This document shows, piece by piece, positions 29,581-38,885 of a stretch of 64,000 nt of DNA (the stretch's first letter is position 1; each line of letters begins with the position of its first letter). Both the position numbers and the translations under genes were made by a program. The DNA lies in contig DXGH01000073.1 in NCBI GenBank assembly GCA_019114005.1, positions 62,001 to 126,000 on the forward strand, given 5' to 3'. The notes beneath the pieces are model-generated. The model ran no database searches. It was not told where the DNA came from and worked only from the letters and a program-made list of their open reading frames with translations. Source of the stretch: Candidatus Acetatifactor stercoripullorum. GTDB taxonomy: Bacteria > Bacillota > Clostridia > Lachnospirales > Lachnospiraceae.

Positions 29581-30033
29581 ATGGCAAGATTTCACTATTC
29601 ACTGCAAAGCATTCTGAGTATCAAGGAAAAGATGGAGACCCAGGCAAAGCAGGAGTTTTCCTCCGCTAAAGGCGCTCTTGACAGGGAGGAGGAAAAGCTG
29701 GCGGAATTAAAGGAGCGGAAGCGGGCTTATGAAAAACAGGCGGCAGAGCTTCTTTCGGGGAAGCTGGATGTGAGAGAGATTGAAGAGAATCAAACTGCGA
29801 TTCTGCGCATGGATTCCTTTATTGCAGAGCAGAACGTCAGGGTGCGGAGAGCAAAGAAGGCTCTTGAGGAGGCCAGGGAACGTCTGACGGAAGTGATGAA
29901 GGAGCGGAAAACCCATGAATCTTTGAAGGAAAAAGCCTTTGAAAGCTTTTTACAGGAAGAAAACAGGCAGGAGAGCAAGGAGATAGATGAGCTGACCAGC
30001 TATACTTATGGTCAGAGGCAGGTGAGCAAATAA
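29581..30033 (+). CDS. fliJ: Flagellar export protein FliJ
   Basis: Coiled-coil 'RFHYSLQSILSIKEKMETQAKQEFSSAKGAL'; directly after fliI. Confidence 0.87.
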   Translation: MARFHYSLQSILSIKEKMETQAKQEFSSAKGALDREEEKLAELKERKRAYEKQAAELLSGKLDVREIEENQTAILRMDSFIAEQNVRVRRAKKALEEARERLTEVMKERKTHESLKEKAFESFLQEENRQESKEIDELTSYTYGQRQVSK

Positions 30034-30908
30034 TGGCAAAGGCAAAGAATCTTGAGGGGCTGGCGGCTCCGACGGAAAAAGAAAAATTAGAAAGTGAAAA
30101 AAAGGAACTGAAAAGACAGCAGCGGGAGCAGAGAAAAGAGGCAAAAAGAAGAGCCAGAGAAATTGCCAGGCAGGAGGACGCTCTGGGGGAGGATGAGGAG
30201 AGCAATGGTCTTTTGACTCTTGGAGCGACGCTTCTGATTGTGGCCCTTTGGCTGGCGGTAATCTGCGTCGTTATCAAGCTGGACGTGGGAGGCTTCGGAA
30301 GCAGGGTTCTGGCTCCCATTCTGCAGGATGTGCCGGTGCTCAACAAAATATTGCCGGAAAATTCCGTGACGGAGACTACGGATACAGAAAGCTATGGGGG
30401 ATACACCAGCCTGGAGGAAGCGGTGGAACAGATAAGGAGCCTGGAAATTCAATTAGAGCAGGCTCAAAATGAGTCCCGGTCCAAGGATGAGGAGCTTGAC
30501 AGCTTAAAAGCTGAGGTTCTGCGGCTTCAGGAATTTGAAAACAGCCAGGTGGAATTCCAGAGGGTAAAAACGGAGTTTTACGAGGAAGTAGTGTATGCCG
30601 AAAACGGTCCCGGGGCTGAGGAGTACCAGAAATACTATGAGTCAATGGATCCCACCACGGCAGAATATATTTATAAGCAGGTGGTTACACAGCTCGAGGA
30701 AAGCAAAGAGGTTCAGGATTATGCAGAAGCTTATTCTCAGATGAAGCCTAAGCAGGCTGCGGGAATTTTTGAGTCTATGACCGATGATTTGGATCTGGCG
30801 GCCCGGATATTAAAGGTTATGAGTGCTGAGGACAGGGGCGCTATTATGGGGCAAATGGATCCTGAGGTGGCAGCCAGACTGACCAAAATCATGGATCCTG
30901 AATCTTGA
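30033..30908 (+). CDS. MotE-like flagellar protein (TM, coiled coil, MgtE-N-like C-terminus)
   Basis: TM 'LTLGATLLIVALWLAVICVVIKL'; C-term 'YSQMKPKQAAGIFESMTDDLDLAARILKVMSAEDRGAIMGQMDPEVAARLTKIM'. Confidence 0.78.
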   Translation: MAKAKNLEGLAAPTEKEKLESEKKELKRQQREQRKEAKRRAREIARQEDALGEDEESNGLLTLGATLLIVALWLAVICVVIKLDVGGFGSRVLAPILQDVPVLNKILPENSVTETTDTESYGGYTSLEEAVEQIRSLEIQLEQAQNESRSKDEELDSLKAEVLRLQEFENSQVEFQRVKTEFYEEVVYAENGPGAEEYQKYYESMDPTTAEYIYKQVVTQLEESKEVQDYAEAYSQMKPKQAAGIFESMTDDLDLAARILKVMSAEDRGAIMGQMDPEVAARLTKIMDPES

Positions 30909-31008
30909 CGGAAAGCGTAACAATTTTTTTGATTTTTTCCGATATATGGTTTGAATGCCTTAACAGGCTTTCAAATAAATAAAATACGAAAAGAAAGGAG
31001 GAGAGAGT

Positions 31009-32412
31009 ATGACGAGTACACCTGTAAAGGCTGCGGGCAGTGCGGTCAAGGGAGCCGCTCAGATTTTTCCCGCTGCAGGGAAAACCGGGGAATCCGGATT
31101 TCAGGAAATACTGAATTTTCAGACGGACAGAAGGGATACCCAAAAGGCAGTGAAACAGGATACTGCTTCCTTTGGCGGGCAGACTTCCCTTCGAAAGACA
31201 GAGCATGTCCAGGGCGAATCCCTAAAGACAAAGGACACGGGGAAGGCCGGGGCTGAAAAAGAAGCGGAAGCTTTGCAGGATGCGGACCTTGCCGGTGAGG
31301 AAAGGGAGGAAGTCCTGGAGGTGCTTGGCAGTGTGTCTGCACAGTTTATGGAGCAGCTTGGCCAGATACTTGGATTGACAAAAGAGGAAATCCAGGATGT
31401 GCTTGGACAGCTTGACATGGAGCCCTTACAGCTGTTAAATCCGGAGAATTTGAGCGGTTTTCTGCTTGCGGCGGCCGGAGCGGAGGATTCCCTTTCCCTG
31501 ATTACCAACGGGGAGCTGTATCAGGATTACCGGACGGCCATGGAGCAGCTGAGTGCGCTTTTGGAACAGGCCGGCAAAGAGCTGGGACTGGAAGGCGAAG
31601 CACTTTTAGCGCTGACAGAGGATGTGGGAAGCACGCCCGGTGAATCCGGCATTGGCGGGGAATCTGTATCCGTGGAAATCACGGTAGATGAAGCTGTTTT
31701 GCAGGAAGAAATGCCGGAAACAGAGGAAGGCAGCACGCCAAGGAGCAGCCAGGGGATGTCTGAAGGGAATGCCCAGACGGATACGCAGCTGGTGAAACAG
31801 AGTGCCGGGGCAGACGCACAGACAGACGAAGGAAACGGCGCACAAAGCCGCCAGGAGCACACGGGCGGACAAACCGCCAATTTCCTGCAGCAGGAATTCA
31901 GGCTTGACAGCTTTCAGGCTCAGGCAGCGCAGACAGGGGAAAGCGCCCTTATATGGGATGTGGATACCCAGGATATTATGAAGCAGATCATGGATTACAT
32001 GAAGATTCAGATTAAGCCTGACGTATCTAATCTTGAAATGCAGCTGCATCCGGAAAGCCTTGGAACCGTACATGTTCAGGTGGTGTCAAAGGGAGGGGCT
32101 GTAACGGCTCATTTTATCACGCAGAACGAGACGGTAAAGGCCGCTTTGGAAAGCCAGATGATTCAGCTCAAGGAAAGCTTTCAGGAACAGGGAGTGAGAG
32201 TGGAGGCTGTTGAGGTTTCTGTACAAGCCCATCAGTTTGAGAGAAACTTAGAGCAGGGCAGAGGAAGGCAGCAGGAGCAGGCTCCATCCAAAGGAAGAGC
32301 GAGAAGAATAAATCTCAATGAGCCTTTGGATTTAGAGGATTTAGAACAAGAGGAAGCTCTGGCGGCTGAGATGATGACTGCCACAGGAAGCACGGTGGAT
32401 TTCACCGCGTAG
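31009..32412 (+). CDS. fliK: Flagellar hook-length control protein FliK
   Basis: C-term Flg_hook 'LEMQLHPESLGTVHVQVVSKGGAVTAHFITQNETVKAALESQMIQLKESFQEQGVRVEAVEVSV'. Confidence 0.93.
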   Translation: MTSTPVKAAGSAVKGAAQIFPAAGKTGESGFQEILNFQTDRRDTQKAVKQDTASFGGQTSLRKTEHVQGESLKTKDTGKAGAEKEAEALQDADLAGEEREEVLEVLGSVSAQFMEQLGQILGLTKEEIQDVLGQLDMEPLQLLNPENLSGFLLAAAGAEDSLSLITNGELYQDYRTAMEQLSALLEQAGKELGLEGEALLALTEDVGSTPGESGIGGESVSVEITVDEAVLQEEMPETEEGSTPRSSQGMSEGNAQTDTQLVKQSAGADAQTDEGNGAQSRQEHTGGQTANFLQQEFRLDSFQAQAAQTGESALIWDVDTQDIMKQIMDYMKIQIKPDVSNLEMQLHPESLGTVHVQVVSKGGAVTAHFITQNETVKAALESQMIQLKESFQEQGVRVEAVEVSVQAHQFERNLEQGRGRQQEQAPSKGRARRINLNEPLDLEDLEQEEALAAEMMTATGSTVDFTA

Positions 32413-32438
32413 CACAGAAAAAGGAAAGGAGTGATGTT

Positions 32439-33161
32439 ATGGCACTGGTACAGGCAGTGGAGGATGGAAAACTGGTAGAATCTACATCCCAGAGCTCTCT
32501 GTCCCAAACCACAGGCGCCAGCAGCGATATGGACAAGGATGCTTTTCTGCAGCTTTTGGTGGCGCAGATGAAGTATCAGGATCCGCTGGAGCCCACCTCT
32601 AACACGGAGTACATATCCCAGTATGCACAATTTACCCAGGTGGAGCAGATGCAGAACATGGCAAAGAGCATGGATCTGCAGAGGGCAAGCACCCTTGTGG
32701 GAGAGGAAGTATATATCAAGACCACAAATTCCTCGGGAGAGACCAACTATGTGCGGGGAAAAGTAGACTATGTGGTATACGAGAACGGAAAGGCATATCT
32801 GTCTATCGGAGAGCAGCTGTATTCCATTGACGATTTGGATACGGTGGCAGACCCCGAATACCTTGCAGCTTACGACAAGGCATATGATTTCAATGTGGCG
32901 ATCAACAAGCTGCCCGGCGTAAACGCTATTGGTCTTTCAGATGGAGAGGCCATTGATGAGCTGGAGAAAATCTACAATGAAATGACGGATTATGAGAAAA
33001 GCTTTCTGGCAACCGATGTGGTGAACCAGCTGAATAAGTATATCGAAAAGCTTGAGGAGCTGAGAACCATAGCAGGAGAGGACGAAGGCACGCAGAACGG
33101 AGAGGACACGGAAGATACGCAGGGAACAGAGGGAACTGGGAATACAGATACGGGAGCCTGA
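32439..33161 (+). CDS. flgD: Flagellar hook assembly protein FlgD
   Basis: 'MDKDAFLQLLVAQMKYQDPLEPTSNTEYISQYAQFTQVEQMQNM'. Confidence 0.93.
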   Translation: MALVQAVEDGKLVESTSQSSLSQTTGASSDMDKDAFLQLLVAQMKYQDPLEPTSNTEYISQYAQFTQVEQMQNMAKSMDLQRASTLVGEEVYIKTTNSSGETNYVRGKVDYVVYENGKAYLSIGEQLYSIDDLDTVADPEYLAAYDKAYDFNVAINKLPGVNAIGLSDGEAIDELEKIYNEMTDYEKSFLATDVVNQLNKYIEKLEELRTIAGEDEGTQNGEDTEDTQGTEGTGNTDTGA

Positions 33162-33164
33162 GAA

Positions 33165-33569
33165 ATGAACATACAAAAAAGCGGTTATCTGTCCATTGAG
33201 CAGCTGACCGACCGATATCTGAATCCGGCGCAGAGGACGGGGACAGAAAGGACCACGGACGGTCTGACGTTTGAAGAGGTTCTGCAGACAAAGACGCTTC
33301 AGGGCGAGGAAACAAAGGGGCTTAAGTTTTCCAAGCATGCGGCGGTGCGTCTGGCGGACCGGAATATTGAATTGAGCACGAAGCAGCTGGAACGGCTGAA
33401 TGAAGGGGCAAAGAAGGCAAAACAAAAAGGGATCAGGGATTCCCTGGTGATCGTGGATGAAATTGCCTTTATTGTAAATGTGCCCAGCCAGACGGTAGTG
33501 ACGGCAATGGACAGTGCACAGACAAGTGAAAATGTATTTACCAATATAAACGGAGCGGTGATTATATAA
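33165..33569 (+). CDS. TIGR02530-type flagellar operon protein
   Basis: 'LKFSKHAAVRLADRNIELSTKQLERLNEGAKKAKQKGIRDSLVIVDEIAFIVNVPSQTVVTAMD'; between flgD and flgE. Confidence 0.85.
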   Translation: MNIQKSGYLSIEQLTDRYLNPAQRTGTERTTDGLTFEEVLQTKTLQGEETKGLKFSKHAAVRLADRNIELSTKQLERLNEGAKKAKQKGIRDSLVIVDEIAFIVNVPSQTVVTAMDSAQTSENVFTNINGAVII

Positions 33570-33647
33570 GCCGGACCTGAATGGAGGCTTGAGCCTTTTG
33601 AATGACAGAGAGAGGCAGGAACCGTTTCTACAGGAGGAATCAGTACT

Positions 33648-35360
33648 ATGATGAGATCATTGTATTCTGGTGTGTCAGGACTGAAAACACACCAGACAAA
33701 GATGGACGTGATCGGTAATAATATTGCCAACGTCAACACGGTTGCATTTAAGTCAAGCTCGATTGTGTTCAGCGATCTGCTCAGCCAGACCACGCAGAAC
33801 GCAAGCGGCCCCAACGCCCTTACGGGAGCCGGGGGAACCAATGCAAGACAGATCGGTCTGGGCGTTAAATCCGGAGCGATCAGCACAAGCATTGCTACAC
33901 AGGGGGCCAGCCAGTCCACGGGCAATCCCTTTGATATCATGATCAACGGAGATAACTTTTTCATTGTGAACAACGGCAGTGAGAATTTCTTTACCCGTGA
34001 CGGTTCCTTTTATGTGGACGCAGCAGGCAACCTTGCCATGACCAGCACCGGCTACAATGTAATGGGCTGGGGCGTGGACGAAACCACAGGAGAAATCAGA
34101 CAGGATACGGTGACAGCGCTGCGTATTATGAGCGCGGCAAATATGACTTATCCGCCGGAGGCTACCTCCCAGGCGTATGTTTCCGGCATCCTGGACAAAA
34201 ACGATACGGATGTGACCAGTGCAAACGGCAAGGTGATCAACCTGAATTTTTATGATGCCCTGGGCTACAGCTACACGGCAAAGCTGACCTTTAAGCAGTC
34301 GGCGGACGAAAATGAGTACAGCCTGGAGCTTTCCAGCCTGCTGGATTCCGAGGGAAACGAGATAGACATTACAGGGGTTACCTTCGGAACGGTAAACAAT
34401 ACCCAGGAAAGGCCGGTGACGGTAAGCTTTAACAGCTCGGCTTATAGGTGGAACGGCAATCAGCTTCAGTCTGCTGACGGCGGCATTATCTATGCGGATT
34501 TAACGGCTATATTCAACGCCGGTACTTTAAGGGACAGAGACGAAGTGGTAAGCATTGGCGGAACGGACATGACAGTGCAGGAGGTTCTGGACAACATTGC
34601 TGCAGCCTATGGCTATGAGGGTTCTACAGAGGAATTTTTAAATCTGTTTGTGTACGATGAAACAAACGGCACTACGCCGGTTTCTGTGGAGCAGATGCTG
34701 GCAAACATGGTACAGGGTACAGGAACTGATATGTTTCCTTCTACGGAGGATTCCTTTGAAGCTGACGGCCGTTTCTTTGACGGCACCACGATAACCTTTG
34801 ACGGCAACACCGGAAACTTTGCCGGTATCGGCGGAGCGGCTACCCAGACCACTGCTGTTTTGGGACTTTCCGCCCTGGGCGGAAACTTTTCCGACATCAC
34901 CGTTGATTTTTCCAATGTGTCTATGGTAGACAACAAGGGAACCTCTACCGTGTCCGCTACCAGCGGGGACGAGGACGGACTGGGTGCCGGCAGACGCCTT
35001 GGGGATATGATTGGTGTTTCCATTCAAAACAATGGCATGATTTATGCAAGCTACGATAACGGTATGACAAAGCTGCTGGGACAGATTGCGACTGCGGAGT
35101 TTGCCAATGCCTCCGGTCTGGAGAAGCAGGGTGACAATCTTTATTCCGCATCCTTAAACTCCGGGGAATTCGACGGCATCGGCGTGGATATTACCGCAAA
35201 CGGCGGCTATATGTCCACTGGACAGCTGGAGATGAGCAATGTGGATCTGTCCTCAGAGTTTACAGAAATGATCACTACACAGAGAGGCTTCCAGGCAAAC
35301 AGCCGTATTATCACGGTGTCCGATACCTTGCTTGAGGAATTGACAAACCTGAAGAGATAA
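33648..35360 (+). CDS. flgE: Flagellar hook protein FlgE
   Basis: 'MMRSLYSGVSGLKTHQTKMDVIGNNIANVNTVAFKSSSIVFSDLLSQT', C-term 'NVDLSSEFTEMITTQRGFQANSRIITVSDTLLEELTNLKR'. Confidence 0.96.
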   Translation: MMRSLYSGVSGLKTHQTKMDVIGNNIANVNTVAFKSSSIVFSDLLSQTTQNASGPNALTGAGGTNARQIGLGVKSGAISTSIATQGASQSTGNPFDIMINGDNFFIVNNGSENFFTRDGSFYVDAAGNLAMTSTGYNVMGWGVDETTGEIRQDTVTALRIMSAANMTYPPEATSQAYVSGILDKNDTDVTSANGKVINLNFYDALGYSYTAKLTFKQSADENEYSLELSSLLDSEGNEIDITGVTFGTVNNTQERPVTVSFNSSAYRWNGNQLQSADGGIIYADLTAIFNAGTLRDRDEVVSIGGTDMTVQEVLDNIAAAYGYEGSTEEFLNLFVYDETNGTTPVSVEQMLANMVQGTGTDMFPSTEDSFEADGRFFDGTTITFDGNTGNFAGIGGAATQTTAVLGLSALGGNFSDITVDFSNVSMVDNKGTSTVSATSGDEDGLGAGRRLGDMIGVSIQNNGMIYASYDNGMTKLLGQIATAEFANASGLEKQGDNLYSASLNSGEFDGIGVDITANGGYMSTGQLEMSNVDLSSEFTEMITTQRGFQANSRIITVSDTLLEELTNLKR

Positions 35361-35376
35361 GGTATTATTAATGAAT

Positions 35377-35400
35377 AAGGGACGGAGCTTTCCGTCCCTT
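35377..35400 (+). other. Perfect 10-bp stem-loop between flgE and flbD without U-tract
   Basis: AAGGGACGGA-GCTT-TCCGTCCCTT, followed by ATGTCAC. Confidence 0.8.
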
Positions 35401-35451
35401 ATGTCACTTACGGCCTGTGCCTGATGGAATGACAGAAGCGAGGTGGATTCT

Positions 35452-35637
35452 ATGATAGAGGTAACGAAAATCAACGGCGTGAAAATCCTTGTAAATCCGC
35501 ATCTGTTTGAAGTGGTGGAGGAGACGCCGGATACGGTGATTACGCTGACGACAGGCAGAAAAATAATTGTAAAAGAAAGTAGACAAGAGATAAAAAATCT
35601 TGTAAAATTGTACAGAAAGGATATTCTTGCAGAATAA
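35452..35637 (+). CDS. flbD: FlbD/SwrD family flagellar protein
   Basis: 'MIEVTKINGVKILVNPHLFEVVEETPDTVITLTTGRKIIVKES'; between flgE and motA. Confidence 0.93.
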   Translation: MIEVTKINGVKILVNPHLFEVVEETPDTVITLTTGRKIIVKESRQEIKNLVKLYRKDILAE

Positions 35638-35661
35638 TTCAAAAAATTGCGGAATGTTTAG

Positions 35662-36468
35662 GTGATTCTCGTGGATATAGCATCCTTATTAGGCATTATT
35701 TTAGGATTATTGGCAATCGTATTCGGTGTTATCAGCAGTGCCGGCCTGGGAGGTGTTTATGAATATCTGGATTATCCATCCGTTATCATAACCTTTGGCG
35801 GCGCCTTTGCCTGTACGCTGATGAGTGTGAGCCTGCAGAATTTTATTGGCGGAATAAAGTCCATGGGGCTGATTTTCAAGGCTCCTGTTGTGAATACAGC
35901 GGAGATGATACGCAAGATCATCGACTTGTCCAATGTGGCCCGCAAGGAGGGACTGCTTTCCCTGGAGGAGGCGGCAGAAGATTTAGAGGATCCCTTTTTG
36001 AAAAAAGGTATTCTTTTGATTGTGGACGGCACGGATCCGGATCTGGTCAGAGCGATTATGGAAACAGAGCTTGTGAGCGTTGAAGGGAGACATAAGGACA
36101 AGATTGGTTTCTGGGACACGCTCTCTGCGATGGGCCCCGCCTGGGGTATGATCGGTACCCTGATCGGCCTTGTGGATATGCTCTATAATATGGAAGACCC
36201 CTCCACCATTGGGCCAGCCATGGCGGTTGCGCTGATTACCACCTTGTACGGCTCCCTGCTGGCAAACTGGATTTGTATTCCGGTGTCCAACAAGCTGAAG
36301 GCGGATAATGATGTGGAAATGATGCAGAAGGAAGTAATGATAGAGGGGCTTTTGTCCATTCAGGCCGGGGAGAATCCAAGAGTCATTGAAGAAAAGCTGA
36401 AATCCTTCCTCGCTCCAGCCGAAAGAGAGAATGCGGCCGAAGAAGCAGAGGCGGGAGGTGAGGCGTAA
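35662..36468 (+). CDS. motA: Flagellar motor stator protein MotA
   Basis: 'LEYLDYPSVIITFGGAFACTLMS'-type MotA; 'DTLSAMGPAWGMIGTLIGLVDMLYNMEDPSTIGPAMAVALITTLYGSLLAN'. Confidence 0.96.
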   Translation: MILVDIASLLGIILGLLAIVFGVISSAGLGGVYEYLDYPSVIITFGGAFACTLMSVSLQNFIGGIKSMGLIFKAPVVNTAEMIRKIIDLSNVARKEGLLSLEEAAEDLEDPFLKKGILLIVDGTDPDLVRAIMETELVSVEGRHKDKIGFWDTLSAMGPAWGMIGTLIGLVDMLYNMEDPSTIGPAMAVALITTLYGSLLANWICIPVSNKLKADNDVEMMQKEVMIEGLLSIQAGENPRVIEEKLKSFLAPAERENAAEEAEAGGEA

Positions 36469-37292
36469 TGGCCAGACGCAGAGAAGATCCGCCATCAGGG
36501 GGAAATGCGCCGTGGATGAATACCTTTGCGGATTTGATGAACCTTCTTTTATGTTTTTTCGTCATGCTGTTCGCTATGTCAGATACAGATACGGAAAGGT
36601 ATAACCAGATGGCGGCGTCCATGAACAGCACCTTCAGTATTTTTGACGGAGGAGACACTGCTTTGGAGGAAGGTGTGCTGATTGGGAACGGCATCAGCCA
36701 GCTGAATAATCTGGATCAATACATAAACAGTACGGGAAGGGCGGCTGAAGGACAGAATGACGCCCAGGAATTCGAGGAAAATACGCAGAGCACTGCCCAG
36801 GAGCTGGCTCAGGCATTGGAAGAGGAGATGCTGCAGCAGAATGAAGAATTGTCTGAGAACATTGAGGAAGCCGTATATGAGAGCGGCTTGTCTGATCAGG
36901 TGGAGGTGAGTTTTTCGTCTCAGTACGTCCAGCTGACCATGAAGGGCGCCCTTTTGTTTGACTCGGGCAGCGCCGAGTTGAAGGGAGAGGCGCTGGATGT
37001 TCTGGATAATGTAGGAGTGATTCTGGAAAAATACAGCGAAGGCACCATTGAAATAGAAGGCCATACGGATAATGTACCAATAAGCAGCGCCAGATATGCC
37101 GATAATGAGGAGCTCAGCAGTGCCAGAGCCCTTTCTGTGTTCTATTATCTGGTAGAAAATACCTCTTTGGATCCGGCAAGGCTGCGGCATGCGGGAATGG
37201 GAGAAAGAGAACCCATTGCGGATAATTCCACTGAGGAGGGCCGAAGCAGGAATCGAAGAGTAGAAATACGAATTTACAATCCTGCCAGCTGA
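36468..37292 (+). CDS. motB: Flagellar motor protein MotB
   Basis: 'APWMNTFADLMNLLLCFFVMLFAMSDTD'; OmpA-like 'EIEGHTDNVPISSARYADNEELSSARALSVFYYLVE'; overlaps motA stop. Confidence 0.96.
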   Translation: MARRREDPPSGGNAPWMNTFADLMNLLLCFFVMLFAMSDTDTERYNQMAASMNSTFSIFDGGDTALEEGVLIGNGISQLNNLDQYINSTGRAAEGQNDAQEFEENTQSTAQELAQALEEEMLQQNEELSENIEEAVYESGLSDQVEVSFSSQYVQLTMKGALLFDSGSAELKGEALDVLDNVGVILEKYSEGTIEIEGHTDNVPISSARYADNEELSSARALSVFYYLVENTSLDPARLRHAGMGEREPIADNSTEEGRSRNRRVEIRIYNPAS

Positions 37293-37361
37293 GAAATAAG
37301 AGCGGCAGCTGTCTGGGTTTTAAATTAAAAAGTGTGCAAAAATGCGCAGATGGGAGTAAAA

Positions 37362-37883
37362 ATGAAGAAGAACATGCTGACAGTGCTGATTCTGGCACTA
37401 CTGATTGTAAATCTTGTGTTGACCAGCGTGCTGATGGTCAGTGTCATGGGAACCAACCAAAAGACATCCGAGCTGGTGAATAACATAGCTACGGTAATGC
37501 GGCTGGAGCTGACGCAGCCGGGAGAGCAGGGGCAGGAGATTTCTCTGGAGGACACAGCGGTATACAATCTGACAACTATGACTATTCCTCTGGCAAATGA
37601 TCCTTCTGGCAATGATGGAGGGGTGCAGCGGTATATTCAGTTTGATGCGGCGTTATCCATGAACATGAACAGTGATGGATACAAAACCTATGGCGAGACC
37701 ATAGCGGATCGTGAGAGTCTTGTGAAGGATGCTATCTCCTCGGTGGTTTCAGCCCACACAGAAAGTGAGTGCAGGGCGGACCTGGAGGGACTGAAGGCAG
37801 AAATCCTGCAGGCGGTTCAAAATTTGTTCCAGTCTGATTTTATTTATCAGGTGGCAATCAGCGAAGTGAAGTTCGGAAGTTAG
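37362..37883 (+). CDS. fliL: FliL-like flagellar basal body-associated protein
   Basis: Single N-terminal TM, ~174 aa; between motB and fliM; frame opens at 37332, ATG 37362 has a GGGAG RBS. Confidence 0.78.
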   Translation: MKKNMLTVLILALLIVNLVLTSVLMVSVMGTNQKTSELVNNIATVMRLELTQPGEQGQEISLEDTAVYNLTTMTIPLANDPSGNDGGVQRYIQFDAALSMNMNSDGYKTYGETIADRESLVKDAISSVVSAHTESECRADLEGLKAEILQAVQNLFQSDFIYQVAISEVKFGS

Positions 37884-37902
37884 GCTAAGGAGGTGAGCTT
37901 TT

Positions 37903-38883
37903 GTGGGAGAGGTCCTTTCACAAAATGAGATAGATAATCTGCTTGCAGCCTTATCGGCCGGAGAGCTGGACGTAGATCAGATGCAGAGCAATGAAGAGAA
38001 GCATGTGAAGAATTATGATTTCAGCCGACCCACGAAGTTTTCAAAGGAGCATCTGCGGACGCTGGAAATCATATTCGAGCATTACAGCCGGCTGGTTTCT
38101 ACGAATCTTCCTGTCTACCTGCGGAAAAATGTCCAGGTGGCGGTGGCAAGCTCAGAGACAGTTACCTTCAGCGAGTTTACCAATGCTTTGTCTAATCCCG
38201 TTATTTTGGGAATCATTAATTTTGCTCCGCTGAATGGAACGGTTATCATAGACCTGGCAACAAACCTTGGCTACGCCATGCTCGACCGTATGCTGGGAGG
38301 CAGCGGCGTACCATTGGAGAAAAGCAGGGAATTTTCAGAGATTGAGCTTACTATTTTACAGAAACTGATGATTATGTTTACCCAGCTTCTCAGGGAGCCC
38401 TGGAAAAATGTGATTGATGTGAATCCTGTTTTAAACCGGATGGAAACAAATCCACAGTTTGCCCAGGTGATCGCTCCCAATGATATGATAGCGCTGATCA
38501 CGCTTAACATGAAGATCGGGGATGTGGAGGGCTTTATGAATATATGCCTGCCTTTCTTTACCCTGGAAGACATCATGGATAAGCTGAATACAAAATACTG
38601 GTTTTCTACAATGCAGGAGAACCGGGATGAAAATTATGAGGAATATATCGAATCGCTGATCCGAAGGGTAGATGTACCCATTAAGGCAGTACTCGGAAAA
38701 AGCCTAATTTCAGTGAATGATTTCCTGAATCTTCAGGTTGGAGACTGCATCCGCCTGGATTCAAAGATTGATAGCGATATGGATATTTATGTAGGAAATA
38801 TCAGAAAGTTTACCGCATTGCCCGGAACCGATAAAGAATCTTATGCTGTCCGGATTACATCGGTAATCAGAGAGGAGGAGTAA
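37903..38883 (+). CDS. fliM: Flagellar motor switch protein FliM
   Basis: '[17 protein letters not shown]'; '[29 protein letters not shown]'; 'MLDRMLGG'. Confidence 0.97.
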   Translation: MGEVLSQNEIDNLLAALSAGELDVDQMQSNEEKHVKNYDFSRPTKFSKEHLRTLEIIFEHYSRLVSTNLPVYLRKNVQVAVASSETVTFSEFTNALSNPVILGIINFAPLNGTVIIDLATNLGYAMLDRMLGGSGVPLEKSREFSEIELTILQKLMIMFTQLLREPWKNVIDVNPVLNRMETNPQFAQVIAPNDMIALITLNMKIGDVEGFMNICLPFFTLEDIMDKLNTKYWFSTMQENRDENYEEYIESLIRRVDVPIKAVLGKSLISVNDFLNLQVGDCIRLDSKIDSDMDIYVGNIRKFTALPGTDKESYAVRITSVIREEE

Positions 38884-38885
38884 GC

